Shown here piece by piece: positions 9,006-16,097 of a stretch of DNA of 32,799 nucleotides. Location: the NCBI GenBank assembly GCA_017450465.1, contig JAFSUW010000005.1:1-32799 (forward strand), written 5' to 3'. Position 1 is the stretch's first letter. Every line of letters begins with the position of its first letter. The notes beneath the pieces were generated by a model. That model was not told where the DNA came from. It made no database searches and worked only from the letters and a program-made list of their open reading frames with translations. The position numbers and the translations under genes were made by a program. This stretch comes from Clostridia bacterium. GTDB lineage: Bacteria > Bacillota > Clostridia > TANB77 > RGIG9151.

Positions 9006-9090
9006 TTCGGCGAACAAACATAGCGAATTTTATGTGGCGAACTCTAGTTCGCCGCTACATGTTCGTCAATACATGTTCGCTAGTGTATTT
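9006..9090. repeat. Cluster of short palindromic repeats between gdpP and rplI
   Basis: The perfect stem GGCGAACT-CT-AGTTCGCC at 9036-9053 is followed by GCTACA, the complement of TGTAGC. Further partial copies of GCGAACA and a second ACCACTACA end lie on either side, so several related palindromes seem nested or stacked in the gap of about 120 bp. Confidence 0.5.
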
Positions 9091-9106
9091 TCACCACTAC
9101 AGCATG

Positions 9107-11107
9107 CTAATTTTCTGCTTTATATTCTGCTATTGCTCCCTTTAATTTTTCTAGGGCTTCTTCTTCTGTTACATCACTAAGCTGTGCACCTGCTATTGTT
9201 ATACTTCCGCCACCACCTAGTTTTTCTAAAACAACTTGAACATTTATATCACCTAAAGACCTACCACTTATAGCTATCTTGCCATCTGCTTTAGATAATA
9301 CAAATGATGCTTTTATTCCAGTAATATTTAATAAATCATCTGCCGATTGTGCAGCAATTAATGCTCCATCTTTCTCACTATCACACATAGATATTGCAAT
9401 TTCATTATCTATGATTTCAGCTCCTCTAATTACATCTGCTTTTGCCATATAAATGTCAAAATCATTTTGGAACATTTGCTTTACAGAAATCGTATCAACG
9501 CCATATTTCTTTAAGAAAGCAGCGGCTTCAAATGTTCTTATACCTGTTTTGAACGTAAAGTTCTTTGTATCTACTATTATTCCTGCATATAATGCTTCTT
9601 CTTCTATTTGTCTTATTGTAACTTTTTTGTCCATGTACTGTAAAAGCTCTGTTACAAGTTCACAAGCAGACGATGCATAAATTTCATGATATGTTAAAAT
9701 TGCTTCACCTATAAAATCTGCTACTTTTCTATGGTGGTCAATTACAACCACTTTCTTTGTGAACTGTAATAGTTCAGGAAGTTCTGTAAATGATGCTCTA
9801 TGTGTATCAACTACAATTAAAAGTGTATCATTATTTATTTTTGCAAGTGCTTCGTTGTGTCTTAAAAATACACCTTCGTATTGGCCAGATGTTTCTAGTC
9901 TGTTCATCATTTCTTTTATTGTTATATTATTTAAATTGTCTATAACAATATACGCATCACGATTTAAGCATTGTGCAACACGGAACAAACCAACTGCTGA
10001 ACCTATTGCATCGGCATCTGGATTTGCGTGGCCCATTATTATTACGTTACCACTTTGTTCTATCAATTTTTCAAGAGCATTAGCCATAACTCTTGCTTTT
10101 ACTCTTGTACGTTTTTCAACTTCTTTACTCTTTCCACCAAAGAAACTATACTCGTTATGACGATTTATTACTACTTGATCACCGCCACGACCAAGAGCAA
10201 GTTCGATTGCAGCAAGTGCATCTTTTAACCCCTCTGCAAAGTTATCATATTCACTTGCTATACCAATACTTAATGTAACAGGGAGTTTGTTCCCTATATC
10301 TATTTCTTTTACTAAATCGAGTACTTCGAATTTGCCTTCTTCCATTTCAGCCAAAAACTTAGATTCGAAAAGCATTATATATTTATCACGCTCGTATTTT
10401 TTGGCAACACCTGAAGTAAATCCATACCAAGCATTTAATTTTCTATCTATTTCAGCAAGCAACTGTGGACGGCCTTCATCTTGTATACTTTGCATTAATT
10501 CGTCGTAGTTATCTATTACCGCAACACCAATACATGCTTTTTCGTCAGTATAAATCTTTTGAAGCATTGTATAATCTGTATTATCGATAAAGTATAATGT
10601 TAATACAAAGTGATCTTTTTTACTTTTAGTATCTAATTTTGTTATATTTCCTACTACTTGATAAGTTTTATTGTTCAAATTTACTGTTGTTGGAATAAAT
10701 TTATTATCATTTATTAACTCATCTGGTTTTATATCTGGTATAAATTCAAAAATATGACGTTCTATCAAGCCCTCATCACCAATTATGTCTTGGAACAAAT
10801 TATTGTACCAGATTATTACACCATTCATTTCTATAGTCGCCATTGGTAATGGGAAACTAGATAAACTACTATTTTCTATATTTTTTACATTGAAATTTGA
10901 ATGTTCTATGTGTTTTTCGATTTTCTCTTTTCGCATTTTATTCATAAATACTGAAAGAAACAACATACATAACCATAAAAATATGCCAGGAATAATTATT
11001 TTTATATCATCTAAGCCACATATTACTATCATTAAGAAAAATACACCCAAATACATATAATCTTTAGGGGCTAATATTTTAGCAATATTATTCTTCTCTT
11101 TTTCCAT
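9107..11107 (-). CDS. gdpP: Cyclic-di-AMP phosphodiesterase GdpP
   Basis: GdpP hydrolyses the second messenger c-di-AMP to pApA, affecting potassium and osmotic balance and cell-wall stress. The 666-aa protein has two N-terminal membrane helices (about 13-55), a PAS-like region, a degenerate GGDEF domain (LGRGGDQVVINR near 300-312, as usual for the family), and then the DHH-DHHA1 phosphodiesterase. The DHH motifs are NPDADAIGSA, VVDTH and VIDHHR; the glycine-rich LGGGGSITIAGAQ closes the DHHA1 domain. Length and domain order are typical of YybT/GdpP. The ATG has AGGAGA about 11 bases upstream. It is the first gene of the gdpP-rplI-dnaB block. Confidence 0.95.
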   Translation of the reverse strand: MEKEKNNIAKILAPKDYMYLGVFFLMIVICGLDDIKIIIPGIFLWLCMLFLSVFMNKMRKEKIEKHIEHSNFNVKNIENSSLSSFPLPMATIEMNGVIIWYNNLFQDIIGDEGLIERHIFEFIPDIKPDELINDNKFIPTTVNLNNKTYQVVGNITKLDTKSKKDHFVLTLYFIDNTDYTMLQKIYTDEKACIGVAVIDNYDELMQSIQDEGRPQLLAEIDRKLNAWYGFTSGVAKKYERDKYIMLFESKFLAEMEEGKFEVLDLVKEIDIGNKLPVTLSIGIASEYDNFAEGLKDALAAIELALGRGGDQVVINRHNEYSFFGGKSKEVEKRTRVKARVMANALEKLIEQSGNVIIMGHANPDADAIGSAVGLFRVAQCLNRDAYIVIDNLNNITIKEMMNRLETSGQYEGVFLRHNEALAKINNDTLLIVVDTHRASFTELPELLQFTKKVVVIDHHRKVADFIGEAILTYHEIYASSACELVTELLQYMDKKVTIRQIEEEALYAGIIVDTKNFTFKTGIRTFEAAAFLKKYGVDTISVKQMFQNDFDIYMAKADVIRGAEIIDNEIAISMCDSEKDGALIAAQSADDLLNITGIKASFVLSKADGKIAISGRSLGDINVQVVLEKLGGGGSITIAGAQLSDVTEEEALEKLKGAIAEYKAEN

Positions 11108-11172
11108 ATAGTATCATCTCTCCTATTTAGGTTATTTTATAACGCAAACACTATATTGTCAAATTGTTCAAA

Positions 11173-12297
11173 TTATTCACTCATTATTCTATTATATAAT
11201 TCTTTCAATTTTTCTACTGTAACATTAGGTAAATCATGTTTTTTTGCTAATTCATTAGTATAATCTTCTAGTTTATAAACTGTATAATACTTTCCATCAT
11301 AATGTGTTACCGTTGGAATAAGCTCATAATAATCTATTTTTACTTCGCCATCTTCTTTTACTAACTTAAATTTCGCCATCCCACCAAGCATACGTGGAAG
11401 TTCGTTTTGATGTGATACGAAGTTGCCAAGTGAATAATATACAAGTGCTGTATTACCATCTTCAGTAGTTACCATACCATATGGTTCCAAAACATGAGGA
11501 TGTGCACACAAAACTATGTCAGCACCATTGTCTATAAAGAAATCTACATAATTTTTATGATAGTTACTTGGCTTATAAACATACTCTGTACCCAAATGAA
11601 GTATTGGAATTAAAATATCGCTATTTTCTTTTGCTTCTTTTAACACTTCAGCAATCTTTTCCTTGTTGCCAAGCATATCAACCATATAACTTTTATTTGA
11701 TGGTAAATTTAAGCCATTTAAGCTAAATGTATAATTTACAAAGGCAATTTTTATATTATTTTTTTCGACATAAACAATTTTGCTATCATCCTCATTTTCG
11801 TGAATTCCAAGTATTTTTATGTCTGGATAATTTTCTTTCCAAAAATTTAGTGTATCTGTAATTCCTTCAGTTCCCTTATCGTTTGTATGATTTGTTGCAC
11901 ATGCTATTATGTCAAAACCGGCATTAACTAGCGAATGCCCCATATCTGTTGGTGTACCAAATCGTGGATACGAACTATATTTTGATTCATCTGCTATAAA
12001 AATTGTTTCTTGATTAATAATTGCAAGATCACTAGATTCTATTTCATCTTTCATATTTTCAAAAATCATGTCAAAATTATAACCATTTGGTGTTTTCGCC
12101 GCCTGATATATTGGGCTATGAATTAAATTATCTCCTACCATTGTTATAATAAGTTCATCTTTTTCTGGCTCAACAACTTCTGCTACTACCTCTTTTGCTT
12201 CTACCCCTTTAGGGATTTTTATTACTAATAATGTGACTAATCCAATTAACGTACAACCTAAAATTGCAATTAAGCTTATCCTTAGTTTCTTATTCAT
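11173..12297 (-). CDS. CapA-family (PGA_cap) metallophosphatase-like protein
   Basis: The protein has an N-terminal membrane anchor or uncleaved signal (about 5-27), then a CapA-like calcineurin-type domain outside the cell. Family motifs are visible: ITMVGDNLIH, NQETIF, the ACATNHTNDKG motif, ILHLGTEY and AHPHVLEPYG, then YSLGNFVSHQ. CapA proteins are associated with poly-gamma-glutamate capsule synthesis, but no capB or capC genes are nearby and many stand-alone members have no known role. Here it is monocistronic. The ATG at 12297 has AAAGGAA upstream, and a plausible promoter lies about 20-45 bases upstream. Family assignment is firm; physiological function is open. Confidence 0.85.
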   Translation of the reverse strand: MNKKLRISLIAILGCTLIGLVTLLVIKIPKGVEAKEVVAEVVEPEKDELIITMVGDNLIHSPIYQAAKTPNGYNFDMIFENMKDEIESSDLAIINQETIFIADESKYSSYPRFGTPTDMGHSLVNAGFDIIACATNHTNDKGTEGITDTLNFWKENYPDIKILGIHENEDDSKIVYVEKNNIKIAFVNYTFSLNGLNLPSNKSYMVDMLGNKEKIAEVLKEAKENSDILIPILHLGTEYVYKPSNYHKNYVDFFIDNGADIVLCAHPHVLEPYGMVTTEDGNTALVYYSLGNFVSHQNELPRMLGGMAKFKLVKEDGEVKIDYYELIPTVTHYDGKYYTVYKLEDYTNELAKKHDLPNVTVEKLKELYNRIMSE

Positions 12298-12315
12298 AAA
12301 ATTTTTCCTTTCAGC

Positions 12316-12343
12316 ATAATATCTATCCTATATTACTATACAA
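12316..12343 (-). promoter_or_regulatory. Probable promoter of the CapA-like gene
   Basis: On the minus strand it reads TTGTAT, 16 bases, TATTAT, with the -10 box about 20 bases upstream of the start codon. Confidence 0.45.
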
Positions 12344-12368
12344 TTTTGAACGATAAAAATCAAGTTAA

Positions 12369-12492
12369 GTTTGTCAAATATTTGCGTTTTGGCTACGTTA
12401 AACTGCGCATCGAAAATCCTCAACGTACACTTTAGTACGTCTCCGGTTTTCTTGCTTGTTTGCCTTGCCAAAACATCAAATCTTTGACAAAC
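12369..12492. repeat. 124-bp palindromic intergenic repeat
   Basis: The ends are a long imperfect inverted repeat: GTTTGTCAAA...GTTTTGGC on the left matches GCCAAAAC...TTTGACAAAC on the right. The centre contains a second hairpin, with ACGTAC/GTACGT flanked by GAAAATCC/GGTTTTC. The two-level palindrome and absence of coding potential suggest a small non-autonomous element. It lies between the divergent CapA-like and MBL genes. Confidence 0.7.
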
Positions 12493-12498
12493 AGAAAT

Positions 12499-12527
12499 TT
12501 GTAATTATAAACTTTTTGTTATATAAT
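12499..12527 (+). promoter_or_regulatory. Promoter of the MBL hydrolase operon
   Basis: TTGTAA, 17 bases, TATAAT, with the -10 box 19 bases upstream of the likely start codon. A TTGACA at 12484, inside the end of the palindromic repeat, is too far away to serve as the -35 box. Confidence 0.65.
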
Positions 12528-12546
12528 AGGCATAGGAGTGATGATT

Positions 12547-13482
12547 TTGGAAAATAAACTAAAGAAAAAAGAGCTTTATATTTTTATAGGAATAATGGCA
12601 CTTATTTTGCTTGTTGCTGTTATTGGAAGTTTTTATAATACCGATATTTATTATGAAGAAGAAGATAATACACAAGTTTTAACTAACGATATTCAAGTAA
12701 AAAACATTAGTGAACTTGAAGATTCTGATTTTTCTATTCACTATATTGATGTTGGGCAGGCAGATTCATTCCTTGTTGTTTCAAATGGTCATGCACTTTT
12801 AATTGATGCTGGAAATAACAAAGATGGTAAAACAGTTGTAAATTATATAAAAAACTTAGGAATAAAAACATTAGACTACGCAATCGGCACTCATCCGCAT
12901 TCAGACCACATTGGTGGCCTTGATACAGTAATAAAAAAACTAACTGTAAAAGATGTTTTAATGCCAAATATTCAAACATCAACCATGACTTTTACCGAAA
13001 TATTGGATGCTATGCAAGATAAAGGTGTACCACTTACCATTCCAAAAGTAGGCGATACATTTTATTTCGGCGATGCTAGTTTTACGGTACTTTCCATTGA
13101 AAACGATGTGGAAGAATATAACCTTGCATCTATCGTAGTTAAAGTTAATTATAAAAATAATTCATACATTTTCTGTGCTGATGCTGAAACTGAAAACGAA
13201 GCCAAAATGTTAAAAAGCGGTCTTGACTTAAAATCAGATATTATAAAAATCGGCCACCACGGCTCATATTCGTCCTCTTCGAAAAAATTTATTGAAGCAG
13301 TAAATCCAAAAGCCGCAATAATAACTCTAGGTGCTGATAATGATTATGGATATCCACATAGAGAAACAATAAAAACCTTAAATGACTTAAAGATTCCTTA
13401 CTTTAGAACCGATATAAATGGTAGTATAGTAGTTACATCAGATGGTACAAATAACACTATTTATTTATCAAAGGGGGAATAA
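12547..13482 (+). CDS. ComEC-like metallo-beta-lactamase-fold hydrolase, membrane-anchored
   Basis: One N-terminal membrane segment (about 10-28) is followed by an MBL-fold domain facing outwards. The metal motif THPHSDHIGG (HxHxDH) is intact, and further ligands are likely in FCADAE and GHHGSYSSSS, near the positions expected for this group. The domain resembles the C-terminal hydrolase part of ComEC, but the competence pore is absent, so it is not a DNA-uptake channel. I choose TTG 12547 because AGGAG lies eight bases upstream; the ATG at 12541 or GTG at 12538 would sit too close to it. The DUF3006 gene follows one base after its stop codon, a recurrent pairing. The substrate is unknown. 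Confidence 0.85.
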   Translation: MENKLKKKELYIFIGIMALILLVAVIGSFYNTDIYYEEEDNTQVLTNDIQVKNISELEDSDFSIHYIDVGQADSFLVVSNGHALLIDAGNNKDGKTVVNYIKNLGIKTLDYAIGTHPHSDHIGGLDTVIKKLTVKDVLMPNIQTSTMTFTEILDAMQDKGVPLTIPKVGDTFYFGDASFTVLSIENDVEEYNLASIVVKVNYKNNSYIFCADAETENEAKMLKSGLDLKSDIIKIGHHGSYSSSSKKFIEAVNPKAAIITLGADNDYGYPHRETIKTLNDLKIPYFRTDINGSIVVTSDGTNNTIYLSKGE

Positions 13483-13483
13483 T

Positions 13484-13699
13484 ATGAAACTAATAATTGA
13501 CAGATTTGAAGAGCATTTTGCCATATGCGAAATTTTTGGCAGCACAGATTTCATAGAAATTGATAGATTGCATTTCCCTGAAAACATCAAAGAAGGCGAT
13601 GTTGTCGACTACGATGGTAATTTAATTACACTTGATGAAGTAGAAACTAAAAAAAGAAAAGATGAAATAAATAAGAAAATGGAGAATTTACTTAAGTAA
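13484..13699 (+). CDS. DUF3006 family protein
   Basis: A 71-aa protein beginning MKLIIDRFEEHFAICE with a short beta-rich fold, then GDVVDYDGN and a Lys/Glu-rich tail, matching DUF3006. GGGGGA lies seven bases upstream of the ATG, overlapping the end of the MBL gene. DUF3006 genes are often found next to ComEC-like MBL hydrolases, which suggests a shared function, but none is established. The stop codon lies inside the bidirectional terminator. Confidence 0.85.
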   Translation: MKLIIDRFEEHFAICEIFGSTDFIEIDRLHFPENIKEGDVVDYDGNLITLDEVETKKRKDEINKKMENLLK

Positions 13700-13713
13700 A
13701 TTCTCCATTTATT
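13676..13713. terminator. Bidirectional terminator between converging genes
   Basis: GGAGAATTTACTTAAGTAAA continuing into TTCTCC is a perfect palindrome at 13681-13706, with A/T-runs on both sides. It contains the stop codon of the plus-strand DUF3006 gene and ends just before the stop codon of the minus-strand methyltransferase. Confidence 0.85.
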
Positions 13714-14581
13714 TATTTTCCCATCTACCTGATATACCGCATGGAAGTATTAAATTATTCTTTTCTACTGGCAGGCCGATTTCATCTGCATAAGATTTAC
13801 CTCCATATTTCTTTTCTACAGTTAATTTTAATATATTAGCTAAAACTGTTGGGGCAAGCCCTGCCGTATATGAATTTATAAGATAAAATAACGGCTCATC
13901 CGATAACACTTGCATAGTTTTTTCAACTAATGGATATAAACTTGTTTCTATGTTCCATATTTCGCCTGTAGGGCCTCTGCCATATGATGGAGGGTCCATA
14001 ATTATTGCATCATACTTATTGCCACGTCTTATCTCACGTTCTACGAATTTATTAACATCATCTGTAATAAATCTTACAACGTTATTTTCTAAACCAGACA
14101 ATTTTAAGTTTTCCTTTGCCTGATTTACCATGCCTTTTGCCGCATCAACATGACAAACAGTAGCTCCAGCATAACTACATGCAACTGATGCACCGCCCGT
14201 ATATGCAAATAGGTTTAATACTTTTATAGGACGACCTGCATTTTTTATTTTATCTATCATCCATTCCCAATTTACTGCTTGTTCTGGGAACAAACCCGTG
14301 TGCTTAAAATTCATTGGCTTTACAAGAAATGTTAGGTCTTTATAATTTATTGTCCAACTTTCAGGTATTTTCTTTATGTACTCCCACTGCCCTCCGCCTT
14401 TGTCACTTCTGTGATACCAAGCATGAATGTTTTTCCACGCTTTATCTTTAGGCGTATCCCATACTATTTGTGGATCCGGACGTCTTAAAATTATATCACC
14501 CCATATTTCTAGTTTCTCACCACTAGATGAATCTATTATTCTATAATCTTTCCAATTATTCGCTACTATCAATTCATACAC
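13709..14581 (-). CDS. RlmI-like class I SAM-dependent methyltransferase
   Basis: The 290-aa protein has a Rossmann methyltransferase core. Motif I is LNLFAYTGGASVACSYAGA, preceded by NWEWMIDKI; then VDAAKGMVNQAKENLKL, and the catalytic-type motif IIMDPPSYGRGPTGEIW. The DPPSYG signature is typical of the COG1092 group of rRNA m5C and m2G methyltransferases such as RlmI. It lacks an obvious PUA domain; the N-terminal 100 residues instead hold a compact region with many Trp residues (WKDYRIIDSSSGEKLEIWG). The target is probably rRNA, by family only. It lies downstream of hpf, separated by a short GC-rich hairpin. Confidence 0.8.
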   Translation of the reverse strand: MYELIVANNWKDYRIIDSSSGEKLEIWGDIILRRPDPQIVWDTPKDKAWKNIHAWYHRSDKGGGQWEYIKKIPESWTINYKDLTFLVKPMNFKHTGLFPEQAVNWEWMIDKIKNAGRPIKVLNLFAYTGGASVACSYAGATVCHVDAAKGMVNQAKENLKLSGLENNVVRFITDDVNKFVEREIRRGNKYDAIIMDPPSYGRGPTGEIWNIETSLYPLVEKTMQVLSDEPLFYLINSYTAGLAPTVLANILKLTVEKKYGGKSYADEIGLPVEKNNLILPCGISGRWENK

Positions 14582-14597
14582 TCCAATTTTAAAATAT

Positions 14598-14622
14598 ACA
14601 GGCGGGTTAAACCCCGCCCATA
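14598..14622. repeat. GC-rich hairpin between hpf and the methyltransferase
   Basis: GGCGGG and CCCGCC form a hairpin with a 6-base loop, flanked by TACA on one side and CATAAAAG on the other. It resembles the TGTAG-type palindromes elsewhere in the window and could also work as a weak terminator for hpf, although the T-run is poor. Confidence 0.5.
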
Positions 14623-14626
14623 AAAG

Positions 14627-15148
14627 TTATTTTTCTGGCTCTAATATTCCGTAATTACCATCTTTTAATTTGAACAATACATTTGTTTCGTTTGTTTCAG
14701 AATTATTAAATACATAGAATGTTTTATCGCTATCTTTTAATTCTAAAATTACATCTTCAATAGCCATTGGCTTTGTGTTAAAAGTTTTTACTTTTGTTAC
14801 TTCGCCTTGTGGAGCTAAATCCTCAGGACGAATTCCGTAATCTTTTACTTCTGTGCCCTTCATCATTTTTTCTTTTTTAGTTTTTGTCTTTCTAATTTGT
14901 CCCTCAAGTAAGTCTATACTCTTATCTATTGAAACATACAAATCATCGTTTGTTGCTTCTGCTCTATATATGTTGCCCTCAAAGAAAATTGTAACGCCCA
15001 TTATGTGTCTTTTTTTCTGAACACTAAATGTTACATTTGCTTCAGTGTCTTCGTTAAAGAATTTTTCAATTCTTGATAATCTTTTTTCTGCATATTCCCT
15101 CATTCCTTGTGTTACTTCTACATTTCTTCCTGTCATAATGTACTTCAT
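14627..15148 (-). CDS. hpf: Ribosome hibernation-promoting factor, long form
   Basis: The 173-aa protein has the N-terminal HPF/YfiA domain (MKYIMTGRNVEVTQGMREYAEKRL, about 1-95), a linker, and the C-terminal dimerisation domain of long HPF (KVKTFNTKPMAIEDVILELKDSDKTFYVFNNSETNETNVLF, about 120-170). Long HPF joins two 70S ribosomes into silent 100S dimers in stationary phase. The ATG at 15148 is chosen because AAAGGAG lies upstream. The upstream region holds a promoter overlapped by an inverted repeat and, further up, three DnaA boxes, so regulation may be more complex than usual. Confidence 0.95.
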   Translation of the reverse strand: MKYIMTGRNVEVTQGMREYAEKRLSRIEKFFNEDTEANVTFSVQKKRHIMGVTIFFEGNIYRAEATNDDLYVSIDKSIDLLEGQIRKTKTKKEKMMKGTEVKDYGIRPEDLAPQGEVTKVKTFNTKPMAIEDVILELKDSDKTFYVFNNSETNETNVLFKLKDGNYGILEPEK

Positions 15149-15166
15149 ATAAATTTCTCCTTTCAA

Positions 15167-15212
15167 AGTATAATTTATTTTTGTTACATTTTACAAAATT
15201 TGCCTTGTAAAA
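15167..15212 (-). promoter_or_regulatory. hpf promoter overlapped by an inverted-repeat operator candidate
   Basis: On the minus strand it reads TTGTAA, 18 bases, TATACT upstream of the hpf ribosome binding site. The perfect inverted repeat TTTTACAA (15189-15196) and TTGTAAAA (15205-15212), with an 8-base gap, covers the -35 box and could bind a dimeric regulator. Confidence 0.5.
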
Positions 15213-15235
15213 CATATAACACTCAAAATAACGTA

Positions 15236-15295
15236 TGTGGATAATGTGGATAACTCTGTTAACAACCTAATTTTAAGACATATCACTGTGGATAA
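15236..15295. promoter_or_regulatory. Cluster of three perfect DnaA boxes
   Basis: TGTGGATAA (complement of the consensus box TTATCCACA) occurs at 15236-15244, 15245-15253 and 15287-15295, all in the same orientation, the first two directly abutting. The gap lies between hpf and zapA and contains no gene. No dnaA or dnaN is nearby, so this is more likely a DnaA-binding regulatory or titration site than the replication origin. Confidence 0.7.
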
Positions 15296-15335
15296 TTTTT
15301 TCATGAACGAATGTTTGTGATTATTTTATGTATAG

Positions 15336-15686
15336 CTATTCTTCAGGGCTTGCGGTTTCCATAACAGGTTCTTCTTTTTTCAAGAATTCTTCAGATTGTA
15401 CTTTGCAGAAATTATCTACATATTGTTTCAACTCTAAATCACTTGAAGGTATTTTCTGCTTCAACTTGTCAATTACCTCTATTGCCTTTAATAACTCGTC
15501 TGCAACATTTACCGAAGTCAAAATTGCAGCCATATCACTACTTAAAAGTGGATTTGCATTAGTAATTTGGTTAAGCTTTCTATCTACATAGTAAGCTAGC
15601 TTTTGTATATATTCCTCATCTTCTGTACACGCAATAACATATTCTTTGCCACGAATTTTTACAGCAACTTTTTTCTTATCGCCCAT
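15336..15686 (-). CDS. zapA: Cell division protein ZapA
   Basis: The 116-aa protein matches ZapA, which bundles FtsZ filaments at the division ring. The N-terminal small domain contains VAVKIRGKEYVIACTEDEEYIQKLAYYVDRKLNQI, followed by the long coiled-coil helix (about 45-100) used for dimerisation and an acidic tail. AAGGAGG lies just upstream of the ATG. It is preceded by the RNHCP gene with a gap of only about a dozen bases, so the two are probably cotranscribed. The DnaA-box cluster lies immediately downstream. Confidence 0.88.
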   Translation of the reverse strand: MGDKKKVAVKIRGKEYVIACTEDEEYIQKLAYYVDRKLNQITNANPLLSSDMAAILTSVNVADELLKAIEVIDKLKQKIPSSDLELKQYVDNFCKVQSEEFLKKEEPVMETASPEE

Positions 15687-15698
15687 ATTCTTTCCTCC

Positions 15699-16010
15699 TT
15701 ACAAAGTCAATGAGTTTTTCTTTACTATCTCCATTAAGTAGTCAAAATCGTCATCATCTGCCATTTTATTTTTGCGTATAGCACCGCACTTTTCACATTG
15801 GAATATAATAGTATAACCTTTTTTTGCATTTTTTTCAAGCCCTGTCGGCTTTAGTAGCCCACAACAAGATTCTAACCTGTCACCAGGGTCTTTGTCAACA
15901 TGTTTAGAGTAAATACACTTTGGACAATGATCTCGTGACGTGTAGTGAAGCGGTTCTACTTTGTAGCCACAATGCTCACAAATAAAGCCCTCATCATTTT
16001 TTATAAACAT
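15699..16010 (-). CDS. RNHCP domain zinc-ribbon protein
   Basis: A 103-aa protein with multiple Cys pairs: CEHCG near 10-14, then a CPKC pair, an ESCCGLLKP segment and CEKCG near 80. The central RDHCPKC motif corresponds to the RNHCP signature of this family, with Asp in place of Asn. The fold is probably two zinc ribbons, and the function is unknown. I start at ATG 16010, with GGTGG upstream, rather than at an in-frame GTG ten codons earlier. It lies directly upstream of zapA. Confidence 0.82.
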   Translation of the reverse strand: MFIKNDEGFICEHCGYKVEPLHYTSRDHCPKCIYSKHVDKDPGDRLESCCGLLKPTGLEKNAKKGYTIIFQCEKCGAIRKNKMADDDDFDYLMEIVKKNSLTL

Positions 16011-16057
16011 TTTACCACCAACTAATAAATTATTTGACACACATATTCTATCACATA

Positions 16058-16093
16058 TTTTAAAAAAATAAAAGCGGGCATATTGCCCGCCTA
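16058..16093 (-). terminator. Terminator after the HD-GYP regulator
   Basis: On the minus strand GGCGGGCAATATGCCCGC is followed by TTTTATTTTTTT. It starts a few bases after the stop codon and separates the regulator from the RNHCP-zapA unit. Confidence 0.85.
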
Positions 16094-16097
16094 TTTT

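Noticed and set aside
12547-13482. Competence protein ComEC
   Set aside because: Only the MBL hydrolase part is present, with one membrane helix; the channel domain is missing.
15236-15295. Origin of replication
   Set aside because: Three DnaA boxes are present, but there is no dnaA, dnaN or clear DNA-unwinding region, and no coding-strand switch at this point.
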